Source of the DNA: Caecitellus pseudoparvulus
Taxonomy: Eukaryota > Bigyra: Bicosoecida
Length of the DNA stretch: 64,000 bases
Assembly (NCBI GenBank): GCA_965644315.1
Contig: CBFFRQ010000065.1
Coordinates: forward strand, 1-64,000
Direction of reading: 5' to 3'
Part shown: positions 24,692 to 35,700 of the stretch, piece by piece
How the letters are laid out: each line of letters opens with the position of its first letter
How positions within the stretch are numbered: the first letter of the stretch is position 1
Program-made: the position numbers and the translations under genes
Notes under the pieces: generated by a model
Told to the model about the DNA's origin: nothing
What the model saw: only the letters and a program-made list of their open reading frames with translations
The model's database searches: none

Positions 24692-26134
24692 ATGGCAGCC
24701 CAGGCCACCCATGCGAGACTGGCTTCCACCCTGCACAGGGCACAGCACAGCTCACCCGAAGCAACGCGACGGGGCCGCAAGCGCAGACGCCAAACCGCGT
24801 CGGCACCCGACAGTGAGGGCGCTAGGGGAAGCCACAACTACTCCTGGGGTGCCCATGGTGCTTCCCGACTGCAGGCTTCCCTGGCCCCTCGATACGCTGA
24901 CCATGCAAGCGGAGAACCGGGAAGTGAGGCCAGCGTGGCCCCCGCATACGCCCAAGCAAGCGCAGCAGCGGGAAGTGCAGCGACAGAGCAGACACGCCCA
25001 CGTGCCGAAGTGGATGATGCTACCGTGCGGTATGTGTACAGCTGGATGGCGCTGCGCATGGGCCTGTGGAGCGTGCCTGTGCGGGAGCTGACACCGCTGC
25101 TGTTTCTGGGCAACGCAGCAGGGGACGGCAGCAGCGCAGACCCGAGCACCTTGGCCGCCCTGCCCCAGCAGGCGGCGCGCATCACCACGCAGAGCTTCAC
25201 CTTGCCGGCGTCGTTCACACCGAGGAGCCACAGAGTTGAAGTGCCCGCTGTGGGCCTGCGCCACGCAGGGCCAGGAGGGTGGGAGGTCTTGCCAGCGTGG
25301 CCTGCGCGAAGTGTGTACCTGTCAGTGAATGGCAAAGTGGTGCCCAGCCTGGCGCCTCCTGCCAGCTCACCCAGCGCGGGAGTGGACATTGCCTCCGCCT
25401 GTGTCCCAGGCAACAACTCCCTCAAGCTGTGCTGCTACGCGCCTGACGCCGTCGTGGCCCAGGTCCGCCTGGCGCGCATGCTGCCCCCCACCACCACACC
25501 CAGCGCCGTGGCTCGTGCAGCCCTACGCAGCCTGCCTCATGCTGTCTGCACCATGGCCCTGCGCCTCGCCGCGGGGGGGGGTCTGGCCAGCGGAAGGGGG
25601 GGGCAGACGCCGCCGCCTGGTGCCCTTGCGGCGGCCAAGCGTGGGCAGCTGTCTGCGTGCCAGGCTGTGTTTGAGGCGATGGCGGAGTCACGGCGGGGCA
25701 AGAGCAGGGCGCTGGTGTGGGCAGTGGGGGCGAACGGTGATGCGGAAGTGATGGCCACTGGCGTGACCCTGTCCCTGGCTGACCCCCTGACTGGGGCCCC
25801 CTTGCAGTGGCCCGTGCGGGGACAACACTGCACCCACGTCGCATGCATGGACCTCCAAGTACTGCTCACGGGGGCTGCGGAGGGCACACTGACCCTGCAC
25901 ACTGCTGGGTGTCTGGCCTGCCCCCTCTGTCGTGCGCCAGTGCACTGGAGCGAGCTGTGCCTGGACTCAGCCACGCTGGGCCTGCTGCATGCTGTGCGGG
26001 GGGGGGCAACGCAGGGCACACTTGGCCTGCTGCAGGTCCCCCCACCTGCCCAGGAAGTCGGCGGCGGGGAGGAGGGGGCGGCCCCTGTCAGTGTTGCCGT
26101 TGACCACGATGGCTCCTGGACGCTCGTGCCGTGA
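24692..26134 (+). CDS. Siz/PIAS-type SUMO E3 ligase (PINIT + SP-RING)
   Basis: Predicted to promote SUMO transfer from Ubc9 to nuclear substrates. A single exon from the ATG at 24692, about 480 aa. A basic patch near residues 25-35 (RRGRKRRR) looks like a nuclear localisation signal. A PINIT-like domain spans about residues 100-250 (VPVRELTPLL, YLSVNGKVVPSL, VDIASACVPGNNSLKLC). The SP-RING follows near 25760-25960: SLADPLTGAPLQWPVRG, HCTHVACMDL and ACPLCRAPVHW, giving the C-x-H, C and C-x2-C zinc ligands. The first family Cys (SLxCP) is Asp here, which is tolerated because that position is not a zinc ligand in SP-RINGs. No N-terminal SAP domain is visible. A long disordered Ala/Gly/Arg segment separates the domains. 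Confidence 0.82.
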   Translation: MAAQATHARLASTLHRAQHSSPEATRRGRKRRRQTASAPDSEGARGSHNYSWGAHGASRLQASLAPRYADHASGEPGSEASVAPAYAQASAAAGSAATEQTRPRAEVDDATVRYVYSWMALRMGLWSVPVRELTPLLFLGNAAGDGSSADPSTLAALPQQAARITTQSFTLPASFTPRSHRVEVPAVGLRHAGPGGWEVLPAWPARSVYLSVNGKVVPSLAPPASSPSAGVDIASACVPGNNSLKLCCYAPDAVVAQVRLARMLPPTTTPSAVARAALRSLPHAVCTMALRLAAGGGLASGRGGQTPPPGALAAAKRGQLSACQAVFEAMAESRRGKSRALVWAVGANGDAEVMATGVTLSLADPLTGAPLQWPVRGQHCTHVACMDLQVLLTGAAEGTLTLHTAGCLACPLCRAPVHWSELCLDSATLGLLHAVRGGATQGTLGLLQVPPPAQEVGGGEEGAAPVSVAVDHDGSWTLVP

Positions 26135-26485
26135 CCGCAGGCACGCTGCAAAGTGGCGATCAGCGGAACCCAGCCACACCGTACTGCACGTGCACAGGGA
26201 CCCAGTGCACCCCAGCAGCTCCCCTCCCCCTGCCACGTGCAGGCTGGCGCCGCTTGCCGCAATGCAGACCCCTAGTACTCCTCAGCACGAGTGCCCACGA
26301 AGTTGGACTCAGACGCGACGCGCCAGTCTTGACTTACCAAGGGCCATAACAAAAGCACTGTGCACTCCTGCACGCTTTTCTTGGCATCCATGTCTTTCCA
26401 TCTCGCCACCTGGCATCGCCTGCACTGGGTCTGACCGTGGCTTTTAGCCCCCTGCGACGCGTGCGGAATCTGACACCACCACGCC
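26135..26485. other. Intergenic spacer
   Basis: No gene seen. A GCGGAATCTG word at 26463-26472 lies 14 nt before the next ATG. Confidence 0.4.
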
Positions 26486-27457
26486 ATGGCTGACCACAGC
26501 ACTGCAGGGTCGTGGCTGGGTGACTGGCGGGCGGCTTGCGAAGTCCAGGGTGTGGATTGGCTGCTGGCGCTGCTGCATGCTGGCTCCTCTGGTGCCCAGT
26601 GCGGCATGGCGTCGCTGGCGCCGTCTGACATTGCCGAGGCAGCGCGTGTGGCTTGCTCGGAGCAGGCCATGCAACTGTTGCGTGAGCTGCTGGCAATCAC
26701 TGCAAGCCGGGGCCTTGACATGGAGAGTACCTTTGGGGGTGCCTTTCGGACTGCGTGTGAGAGAGGCCGTGCAGACATCGTGCGTGAGTTGCTGAAGGTG
26801 GGAGGCGACAACAGCATCGATGCAAATGTGGACGGGGGGTTTGGTCTCCGGGCTGCCTGCGCCAACGGCCACTTGGAGGTGGTGCACGAACTGCTGGCCT
26901 TGGCAGGCGAAAGGGAAGTGGATGTCCATGCAGTCGCAGAGTGTGCTTTTCGGGATGCCTGTGCGCACGGCCACGTTCAAGTGGTGCGCGAGCTGCTGAG
27001 CCTGTCCGGCCACCGCGAAGTCGATGTGCACGCGATCGGAGAGTTCGCCATTCGCGAGGCATGCTCTCGTGGTCACCTTCACGTGGTGCGTCAGCTGCTG
27101 GCCTTGGCCGGTCACCGTGAAGTGGACGTGCACGTTGACGAGGAGTTCGCCTTCAGATGGGCATGTGCGCACGGCCACGCTGAAGTGGTGCGCGAGCTGC
27201 TGAGCCTGACTGGCCACCGTGAAGTCGATGTCCATGCACGGGAGGAGGGTGCATTCTGGGAGGCTTGCGCCCAGGAACAGCTGGGTGTGGTGCGGGAGCT
27301 GCTTGGCCTCACGGGCCGTCGTGCCACCCCACAGCAGGTCAGACGCAAAGCTGGTCACTTTGCGCAGCAACCTGCCAAGGATGCCGCATGGGCTGGCACG
27401 AGCAGTCGATTGGGCAGGCAGGCCATGGTGCTGCTGCGGGCAGGTGCGTCGGCTTGA
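26486..27457 (+). CDS. Ankyrin-type tandem repeat protein
   Basis: About 323 aa, single exon. After a unique N-terminal 75 residues, seven or eight repeats of about 35 residues follow, each of the form AFRxACxHGHxxVVRELLSLxGHREVDVHA. The HGH..VV.ELL core is an ankyrin helix pair, although the usual G-TPLH turn is replaced by an acidic EEFAFR start, as in ankyrin-like repeats of protists and large viruses. Neighbouring repeats share long DNA identity, so the array is young or being homogenised. It is expected to be a protein-binding scaffold; partners cannot be told from sequence. The C-terminus (after 27340) leaves the repeat and is basic. Confidence 0.75.
   Translation: MADHSTAGSWLGDWRAACEVQGVDWLLALLHAGSSGAQCGMASLAPSDIAEAARVACSEQAMQLLRELLAITASRGLDMESTFGGAFRTACERGRADIVRELLKVGGDNSIDANVDGGFGLRAACANGHLEVVHELLALAGEREVDVHAVAECAFRDACAHGHVQVVRELLSLSGHREVDVHAIGEFAIREACSRGHLHVVRQLLALAGHREVDVHVDEEFAFRWACAHGHAEVVRELLSLTGHREVDVHAREEGAFWEACAQEQLGVVRELLGLTGRRATPQQVRRKAGHFAQQPAKDAAWAGTSSRLGRQAMVLLRAGASA
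26740..27340 (+). repeat. Tandem ~105-bp coding repeat (ankyrin-type units)
   Basis: Six to seven units of about 105 bp with strongly conserved stretches such as gtggtgcgcgagctgctgagcctg and ccgtgaagt-gatgt-cacg. The units are in frame within the ankyrin-type gene. Confidence 0.75.
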
Positions 27458-27708
27458 TGGAGGTGGCCTGGTGTGCCCGATGCCACAACGGCTGGCAATG
27501 GGCACACTCACGAATGCCTTGACGCATTGGAAGCTCGCGCTGGCGCCCAGCGGGCTTGTTGTTATCGTGATGGGCTTGGGTATCCAACAAGAGCCCAGAG
27601 CCTTCGCGCCTCGGCATAACCAACGCCAGGCCACAATCCAAACACCTCACCCAGTCCACTGCCTCCCTCAGTGTGCATTGGTTGTACTTGGTCGCTTGAT
27701 CTTGCGCC

Positions 27709-30080
27709 ATGCTTGCCTGTGCGTGGCAGGATGGCACGCAAGCCCTTCCCTTGTGGGGTGGTGGTGTGTCTGCGGAATCTGAAAGCTGTGAGTGTCGCCT
27801 GCAACAAACCCCGGCTGTGCGCCAGGCCTCATCACCTGACCCGCGCTGCGCCTGCAGCGCTGGTTGAATGCCTTTGGACGCGTAGACTGTGGAGTTGGCC
27901 GGAGGCTGCGGAGGAATTGGCCAAGGCACGGGCAGCAGACTGGGTTTCGCGCGGGACGTTGACTCGTGAGGCGCGCGATCACACTGTGGACCTGCTCTCA
28001 AGCCTCGCCGCAAGTGATGTCGACAGGGCAGCTGTTTTCATCGCCATGTCTGCATATGCAGGTTGCCAGGTGAGTCAAGCCGTGCACCGCCAGGGGCTGG
28101 CGTCGTACCTGATCTGCGTATCCCATGCTGCGCCCACAGACCGTGCCAGACCTGGTTACCCTCTCCGCTCTGCTTGAGCCAAGCATGCTGTCACGCTTGT
28201 ATGAGTGTTGTCCGGTGCGAGGACCATCAGGGCACCCTGGTCTTGATTTGGCCAGCTTCCTGTGGAGCACCTTGGGGTGCAGTGCGCAGAAGCTGCTGGG
28301 GGAGCTAGAGGCAGGCGGCACAGGGTCCTTGAAAGGGCAAGGAAGTGGTGAGGCAGCCGAGGTTCTTGGCCAGTTGGCGGCTGCACTCCGACAGCAGGTC
28401 AAGGAGGAGGAGGCCAGGCAGCTGGCTCACATTCAGCGAAGGGTCGAAAAGAGGTTTGACGAGAGGATCGCAAAACTGAATGCTGAGCTGGCAGACTGCA
28501 TCAATCGTGCCATCGAAGAACTGAAAGAGAGCGAGTGTGACGAACAAGTGGTGCTGGCAGCGAAGCATGCGGTGGTGTGGCTTTGTGTGAGTGGAGTGCC
28601 GCTGCGCACTCGAACTGCCTCCGCCCTCACGTGCTCGTCTGTGTGCCGGCGCAGAAGCGGTCCTTGCACGAAATGGTGCAGCTGGTACTGCGCCCTGACG
28701 TCATCAAGCGCGCGCATGCACTGGTGAGCGAAGCTGGAAATGATCCGAAGATGGTATGGAGCTTCGGCTGCCTCCTGAGCAAGTGCATAAATGCTGTTCC
28801 ATCGAAGCTATTGGCGAACCAGCGAGAAGAGTGGCTTGTGCCTCTAAAGGAGCTGACCAAGAGCGCATGGGAGTCCTACTTAGTGGAAGATCTGACACCT
28901 GAGTCTTGGAAGGCGCTGTCCTTCATCCGACGCAAGTACATGGAGCAAGCTGCGGAGCGTGACTTCCCTGCCTTTCTGGCACGCTTCGATGATGCAGCAG
29001 GTCGGATCGAGGCAGCCATTGCGGACCTGGAGCGCAGCGAGTGTCCTGAGCCAGCTGTGCAGGCAGCCAAGTGCGCCCTGATGCGGGCAGGGGTGAGTGA
29101 AGGCGCAAGCCAGATGCGTAGGGAGAGTCGCCTGCACCGTGTACGTGTGCTCGTGTGCGCAGGAAAACGCGGTCATCGAGACAGTGCTGGCACTGCTAGA
29201 CCCCGATGTCGTGAAGGCGGCCTTCGTGCTGCTGGATGGCTCTGCGGGGCCTGAGACGACCTCCGGCCTGCTGTGGGACTTCCTGCGACATGCTGTGGTC
29301 ATTCCACCCAGACGCTTCCTACACTTTCTCGTTCGCGACAGGGTGGCTCGGCCCAAGAGCCTGTCAGATGAGGTTGGCTGGCAGACGTTCCTGGCACAGA
29401 GCCTGAGGCCCGCTGTAGAGCGAGCACTGGCCGCCACCCGCTTGGTGGAGCTGAGCGAGGCGGTGCGGACTGGCTTCGCTGATGCCATGCAGTACCTGCA
29501 CGGGGCGGAGGAGCAGCAGATCCGGAATGCCTTGACAGCTGCGGAGAAAAATGGGTGCTCTACGAGTGCCGTGTTGGCGGCGAGGTTTGCACTTATGGTG
29601 CTGTGCGAAGCTGACCGACGGGCCACCAGGTTCTGCAGCTGCGGCTGGTGGACTGCGAAAGAAATGCGCACGAAGGGGCCTTGCCGCTGCTCATACCGCA
29701 ATTTCAAGATGCAGACAGTGGTGCTGATGTTGAGTCCGGAAGTCTTGAAGCTGTCGCATAAGCTCTTGGGAAGCCCGGAAAGCAACGGAACAGCGTTGAG
29801 TGCGCTGGCCAACTTCTTTGCCAGCTGCGTGGTGCATCGCCCGCCTGTGCTGCTTGAGAAGCTGCAGCATGGCGCGTTTGTGGAGCCATATCACCCTGTA
29901 GAGCCTGTTGAGCTGTCCACGACGCGTGTCGGATCCAAGGACGAGTCGCAGGCTGAGTGTTGGGAGGAGCTCACCAAGTTGCTGGCACGGCTGACGAAAG
30001 GGAGCGAGGTCACGCGGACACAGCCATCGGGGACACGGCAGTGCATGCCTGTGCCCGGGAAGTGGACCAGGGGCCACTAG
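27709..30080 (+). CDS. Unrecognised protein built from four duplicated ~147-codon exon modules
   Basis: Function unknown. Exons 27709-27787, 27858-28069, 28140-28586, 28655-29092 and 29163-30080; introns of 70, 70, 68 and 70 nt. The start is the ATG at 27709, the only one giving the right phase into exon 2. Exons 3, 4 and the first half of 5 are 149, 146 and 148 codons, all bounded by phase-0 introns, and align: an opening (L)xLxPDVxKxAHxLL motif, a middle FLxxCVxxxPxxLL helix, and a closing AAKxALxxLC. A fourth, shorter copy begins near 29700 (TVVLMLSPEVLKLSH). A possible further phase-0 intron (29598-29714, 117 nt) would separate copies 3 and 4; without it the spacer is read in frame. All-helical and soluble; about 697 aa (658 if that intron is removed). 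Confidence 0.65.
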
Positions 30081-31337
30081 GCCTGCAGACTGGGTTTGAG
30101 GTAGCGTTCGATCGGCTCTGGTGCGGTGCTGGTGCTTTGAGCGTGGCTCAGCCTCGCCACTGCAAAGCCACACGCGGCAGCCCTGCCTTTCCGCGCAACG
30201 GAGTCCACCGCGCGTGGGGAAAAGGTTGGCCTCGTATGGAAGTGCTGGGGGGTGTGAGTGACCTGGCGACCTACTCACTGCAGTGCTGCATCTCGCTGCC
30301 ATGGGAAAGTGCTGGGACAGGGTTCACTTTCATGAGGAGTTGCCATGGATTGCGTTACAAGGACATGGAGCAGAGGCAGAGGCCCCCGTGTCACTTGCTG
30401 GAAGAGTGCGAGCAAGGGTGGCAAGTGTGGCTTTGGCTGGAGCCTTTCATTCGTCCTCATCGCTCTCCCTGCCCGCACTTGCCCGGTGACTACCAGGCCG
30501 CGCAGCGGCAGCAGCAGCAGCAGTTCCGTCAGGGGGCAGGCTGCTGGTGGAGCCTGCCATGCAGTCTGGGCCGACCAGTGCAAAGTAACCCTGAACATCG
30601 GTCTGACGTTGTGCCGGCTCAGCGTCTCTCACAGAGTCTCCTGCAAGTGAGCAGTAGATAAAGTACAGGCCAAACCCGTCGCCGGAGAAGGTTAATCTTC
30701 CACTTTGCTCCTCGTCTGAGGCCTGGCGGACTCGACAGCCAAATCCGAGTCTTGTATCCCACTCAAGCCTCGGATTGCGTCGGCAATTCGCCGGCGTTGG
30801 TTCTTCGCCAGGCACTGAAAAGCTGGTGGAAGCTGGTGCGGAGCAGCTTCCTCTGAGTCACTTCCAACACCCATCCCAGCGCCGTGCAAGCTTTGTGAGC
30901 GGCCAGCCATGCTTCCTTGGGAGTGATTTGATTATTTCTTGTGTGAATTCCGGCGTTGGGCCCAGGAAAGATGCTATGCGGTCCCCACGGTTGCCGCTTT
31001 GCGCCTCCGGTGCTCAAACGAAACGCAGGGCCGCGCGCAGCCACGTGCGAGGAGGGGCAGCGGCTGAGCCAGCCAGGCGTTGCCCAGGGCAAGATATGAA
31101 GCCCAAGGGAAGTCTGGGGGGGTTTGAGTGCGACGCTATGGGATTTGAAGCAGTTAGATCCGCTGCGGTGGCAGGCCAGCATCGCTCAAAGCAGTCGCTG
31201 AAACGCTGCACCGAGCCATGGTCTGCATTTCCAACGCAAAATACAACACCCTGTGCGTTCTTGCACATTCGAGTGTCCCCTGGTGGTGCCAAGCTGAGGA
31301 TAGCTTAAGTTTCCTGTCGCTTGCTGCTCAAATCGCC
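30081..31337. other. Long intergenic region with one weak reverse-strand gene candidate
   Basis: About 1.25 kb. Only the reverse-strand stretch at 30447-30910 looks coding (separate entry). The rest shows no domain, repeat or RNA gene. A CAG/CTG trinucleotide run sits at about 30511-30525. Confidence 0.45.
30447..30910 (-). CDS. Possible small reverse-strand gene, unrecognised
   Basis: Two partly overlapping frames look protein-like. One starts at the ATG at 30910 (MAGRSQSLHGAGMGVG..., 72 codons, with KNQRRRIADAIRGL). The other runs from about 30650 to a stop at 30447 and ends in a Ser/Glu/Asp-rich tail (GRESDEDE) after an Ala run. They may be two exons of one gene, but I could not find a splice join with correct phase. 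No family is recognised. Confidence 0.25.
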
Positions 31338-32582
31338 ATGGACTTCGTGGGCACACTTTGCTGGCTTTGTGGTGCAGCATTGCTCGCTGCGGGCTTGGTT
31401 GTGCTGGTCGCAGCGCTGGTGGCCTTCGCGCCCCAGACGTTTATCCACGAGGAAGACGTGTCTAACCGAGGTGGGAGGGTTCCGTTTGATCCGGTTTGGC
31501 CTCTCATCCGGGCCCTGGTGTCGCCGCTGAAGGCTTTCGTGTACGACCCCGTCAACGCGGGTGAAACGCTGCCGCCTCTGAGCCGCACGTTCCTCGGGGT
31601 GCGCGTGCAGCCGGAGTTGCTGGCAGGCCTGCATGCCCTCCGGCGTAAAAGTCACGCAGAGGACCCACGGGATGGCGCTGCTGAGCCCAGCACGCCTCTC
31701 TTCTACCTGGAAGTAGTGAGCTTTGCTCAGTTCATCGTCATGATGGCGAACCCCGCATTTCCCTTCGCCCTACTGGGCTCTGTCCACGCGCGCACGCGCA
31801 TCATGCAGCAAGCCCCCATTCCGATGGGGGCACAGCTGAAACTGTGCACGTGGCTCGGCTCTGCACGCCCTCACCGCCGGGGGACCGAGGTGGACTTCCA
31901 CGCAGAGGCGACGGTTCAGGGCGCGTCAGGCGCGGCGTGGAAGAACACCACCACGGTGCTGTTCTTCCACCGCCGCCCCCACGCCCAGCAAAAGGGCACC
32001 GCGTACGAGCCCCAGCTTCGCTCCAGTGCGCTGGTGGACGAGGGCGTGCCGCTGGCCGTGGACACTGGGTTCGTGTACGCTGCCCTGTGCAAGGACTACA
32101 ACCCCATCCACCTCATGGGCTGGTCGGCACGCCTCTTCGGCTTCAAACGCGCCATCGTGCACGGTATGTGCCTGCTGGAAAAGAGCCTGCCGGCGCTGCA
32201 GGACACGGCCGTTGCTCTGCACAGCCTGTCGCCTGCCACGGTGGGCGGCCCCATCACAGACCTGCAGGTGGAGGTGGAGCAGCAGCTGATGCAGGGGCTG
32301 CGTGGCGCGCCAGCGCCGCTGCGTCGGCGACTGTTGGAGGGGGCGGCGGCCACCACGCCCTTGGTGCTCACCGTCAACTTCCGCAAGCCGGTCTTCCTGC
32401 CGTCCATGCCGCGGGTGCAGACGCACGTCGCGTCCCCGGACGCCATCGCTGAGGCTGTGGGGGGCGATGGCTGGGCGGGGCCTGCCTCCGCCTTCAGCGG
32501 TGTCGCCGTCGCGTACGAGGTGCGGGATGAGCAGGACAGTGTGTGCCTGCATGGCACGCTGGCACTGGCACCGGCAGTGTAA
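31338..32582 (+). CDS. MaoC-like hot-dog domain protein with N-terminal membrane anchor
   Basis: Single exon, 414 aa from the ATG at 31338. The first 30 residues form one hydrophobic helix (LCWLCGAALLAAGLVVLVAA), so the protein is probably membrane-anchored. The C-terminal half carries the hydratase 2 / MaoC signature CKDYNPIHLMGWSARLFGF followed by KRAIVHGMC, with the catalytic Asp/Asn-x-x-His arrangement. The first half resembles the degenerate first hot-dog of double-hot-dog dehydratases. Expected activity is hydration or dehydration of an acyl-CoA or acyl carrier substrate, but the substrate is unknown and the membrane anchor is atypical. It lies directly upstream of and co-oriented with tRNase Z, with about 155 bp between them. 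Confidence 0.72.
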   Translation: MDFVGTLCWLCGAALLAAGLVVLVAALVAFAPQTFIHEEDVSNRGGRVPFDPVWPLIRALVSPLKAFVYDPVNAGETLPPLSRTFLGVRVQPELLAGLHALRRKSHAEDPRDGAAEPSTPLFYLEVVSFAQFIVMMANPAFPFALLGSVHARTRIMQQAPIPMGAQLKLCTWLGSARPHRRGTEVDFHAEATVQGASGAAWKNTTTVLFFHRRPHAQQKGTAYEPQLRSSALVDEGVPLAVDTGFVYAALCKDYNPIHLMGWSARLFGFKRAIVHGMCLLEKSLPALQDTAVALHSLSPATVGGPITDLQVEVEQQLMQGLRGAPAPLRRRLLEGAAATTPLVLTVNFRKPVFLPSMPRVQTHVASPDAIAEAVGGDGWAGPASAFSGVAVAYEVRDEQDSVCLHGTLALAPAV

Positions 32583-32738
32583 AATTCAAATCCTCCCATG
32601 CTCTGCGTGCTGTTGGTGCGAGAGCCCTGACGCCCTGCTGTGAGCACTGCGCTGTGTGCGCTGTGTGCGCCGTGTACACCGTGTGCGCCGGCACCGCCAG
32701 GCAGAGCCACCACGAACCTGCTCACCACGCGCACCACC

Positions 32739-35700
32739 ATGCCCATAGCGTACGCCCAGGTGCTGGGAACCAGCACCGGGGACTCCACTCCCAGTGTTCT
32801 TGTTGCCATTGACAATACCCGGTGCGCCATCGCGATGTCTCGGGGCGACAGCACCTGCAAACACACTCCGGCGGGGTGGCTCGATTTCCGCAGGGTGGTG
32901 ATTAATGCGGGGGAAGGCCTGCAGCGGCAGTGCATGGAGCACCGGGTGCGCCTGGCCCGGTGCAGCTGCATTGCTCTGACACACCTGGACTACACCAGCT
33001 TCGGAGGCCTGCCAGGTGAGCACCGGCTGCTGGAACCCTTGCAAGCCACCCGGTAGCTACAGCAACCCCCCGCCCCGTGCACAGGCATGACGCTGACGCT
33101 GGCTGACATGGGCCGCAAGTCCATGCGCCTGGTGGCGCCCCCTGGCCTCACCGCTGCCCTCCTCGCCACTCGCCCCTTCCTGCGCCGAGCTGACGTCACC
33201 CTCACCACGACGGAGGTGTACCCCGCCCCCCCCGCAGCGGATGCCGCCCCCCTCCTCAGCAGCGTGCCCCTGGAGGGGGGCAGCACCCTGCTCTCCGCCT
33301 GCGTCCTACCACGGGGCATGGCTGTGCAGGTGCCGGCGGTGGCATCAGTGGCGGCAGCCCTGACCCCCCCTCCCACTCCCGAGGGGGCCCCCCACCCCGA
33401 TGCCACCCGCCTGCAGGCTCCCACCTGCCCCCTCCTCCTCACCAGTGTGGGGTCCCCCGCAGGGCCCCGGCAGTGGCCTGTGCACGCCACCGACGCGGCG
33501 GCAGCCGTTAAGGCCCTCACCCCAGCGGTGACCGGGGCCCCCCCCCCTCCGGAGGGGATGCCCCCGCCCCCCCTCCCCGTCGCCCTGCACGCGGTGGTGT
33601 CCCCCCCCCAGCGGGGCAAGTTCCACCCCAAGCGAGCCCTGGCGCTGGGGGTGCCCAAGGGCCCCAGCTTCGGAGCGCTGTCTCGGGGGGAGGCAGTGAC
33701 TCTGCCCTCTGGCGCCACTGTGCTGCCGGAGCAGTGCAAGGACCCAGACGTGCCTGGCGTGGCGGTGGTGGTGGTGCCATGCCCCACGGCAGACCATTTG
33801 GAGGCGGTGGCGGGGAGTGCGCTGTGGGACACGTGGGGGGGGTCGGACCCCCCCTCCCGCCTCGTCGCCGCCTTCCACACTGGCCCTGTGGGGGTGGTGT
33901 CCTCGCCCGCATACCTGGCGTGGGTGGCCAGTCTAGGCCCATCGGTGACTCACGTGTTCTTGAACGAACACATGTCCAGCCAGGCCCCTGTGTTCCGCGC
34001 CTCCGCCGCCCACGCAACTGCCCTGCACTTGCTCCACCCCCGCATCTTCCCCCTGCCGCACCCCCACGCGACGGCGCCAGAGTCCCTGTGCCTACCTCAG
34101 ATCGTGCGTCGGGCACAGGTCGCGCCCCTGCCCCCCGCCACCGCCACGCCCACCCTGGACATGGACGCACCTGCTGCCCGCGGCACCAAGCGCAAGCGCA
34201 AGGGGGGGGGTCCGCCCACCCCCTCCGAGCCCTATGCCCCCGTGCAGGACGCCACGTCAGTGCCAGTGGACGGCAAGCCTCTGGCCCAGCGCCTGGACCC
34301 GGCCGTGTACGGGGGTGCAGAGGGGGGGTCCGCCGGCCCCCTCGTCGTGGGGGGACAGCCCCTGCTCAAGCTCCACCTCCTGCCCGCCCAGCGCGAGGGG
34401 GTGGTGGACGTGGCCTTCGTGCGGGACACGGAAGCCTCTGCCGCTGACATCCGGTCGCACCTCTTCGCCACCCTGTCCCAGCCCGGCATGCAGCCCCTGC
34501 TGCCGGCACTGGCGGCAGCCCTGCACGCGCGAGGGGGGGGGCGGGGCGCTGCTGCTGCACCCACCTCCCCCGCGTCTGTGCTGCAGCCCCTGCCAGGCGG
34601 CGCCACGGAGCTGGGTGCAGCCCTGGCTCTGGCAGGGGCGGGTGAGGGGGGGGATGGCGCGGCACCCCCCTCGCACCCCCCTCCTCCCGGCCCTGCCAGC
34701 GCCGTGCACAGTGTGCCACCCCTAGAATTGGGTGCGCCGGCGCCAAGCCCACACCCTGTGCCGCAGCCTGCTGGGGACGACGGCGATGAGGGCAGTGACG
34801 CCGACCTGACGCCACACACCCACGCCAGGCCAACGCTGGCACCTGGCGCCTGTGCGCCAACGCCTGAAGGCGAGCACTCCTGGACGTTCAAACATGCCGA
34901 AGCAGCCAGTGCAGCAGCAAGTGCAGCTGGCATTGCATCGGCGCAGCAGGTGCCGCTGCCGGCCAGCGCTGCCGTGGCGTTTCTCGGCACGGGCAGTGCG
35001 TTGCCGAGCAAATACCGCAACGTGACTGGCGTGTGGGCTCGGACGCCGACAGGCGCCGGCATGCTGCTGGACGCGGGAGAGGGCACATTTGGACAGCTCG
35101 TCCGTCTGTTTGGGCGGGGTGGTGTGCCGGCGCAGGCGGTGTCGGCGCCGGACGAGTCACTGCCCACCAGCGCCGCTGACGCAGTGGCACGCTTGGGCCT
35201 GGCGTGGATCTCCCACATGCACGCTGACCACCACCTGGGCCTGCCCCGCATCCTGGCGGAGCGGCCCGCCACCTGCCCCCCCCTGGTCATCCTGGCGCCG
35301 TCTGAGATGCGGCAGTGGCTGGTTGAATTGTCTGCCATCATGCCCGGCCTAGCGGGCAAGTGGCGTTTCTTGCCCTGTGCCGCCTTCGACGCCTTCCCCG
35401 GCGCCGCCCCAGGGCGCGTGGAGGGCGGCCAGAGCAAGGCCTGCCGCGGGCTGGTGGGCCCAGAGGAGGCCGAGGCATGGGCCCACGCCTCCGCCCTCTG
35501 CGGCTTCCACGCCCTGCACACCGCCCGCGTCGTGCACTGTGACGACGCCTGGGCACTGCGCCTGCAGGGCGGCACGGACTGGAGCCTGACCGTGTCAGGG
35601 GACTGCCGGCCCTGTGACTCCGTCGCCGCCCTGGCGGCCGGCACGTCCCTGCTGGTGCACGAGGCCACCTTCGCTGACGGTGCGGAAATTGAAGCCGTCG

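Noticed and set aside
32583-32600. B-box-like TTCAAATCC as a possible tRNA gene
   Set aside because: No cloverleaf or A-box at the right distance; likely part of the spacer between two genes.
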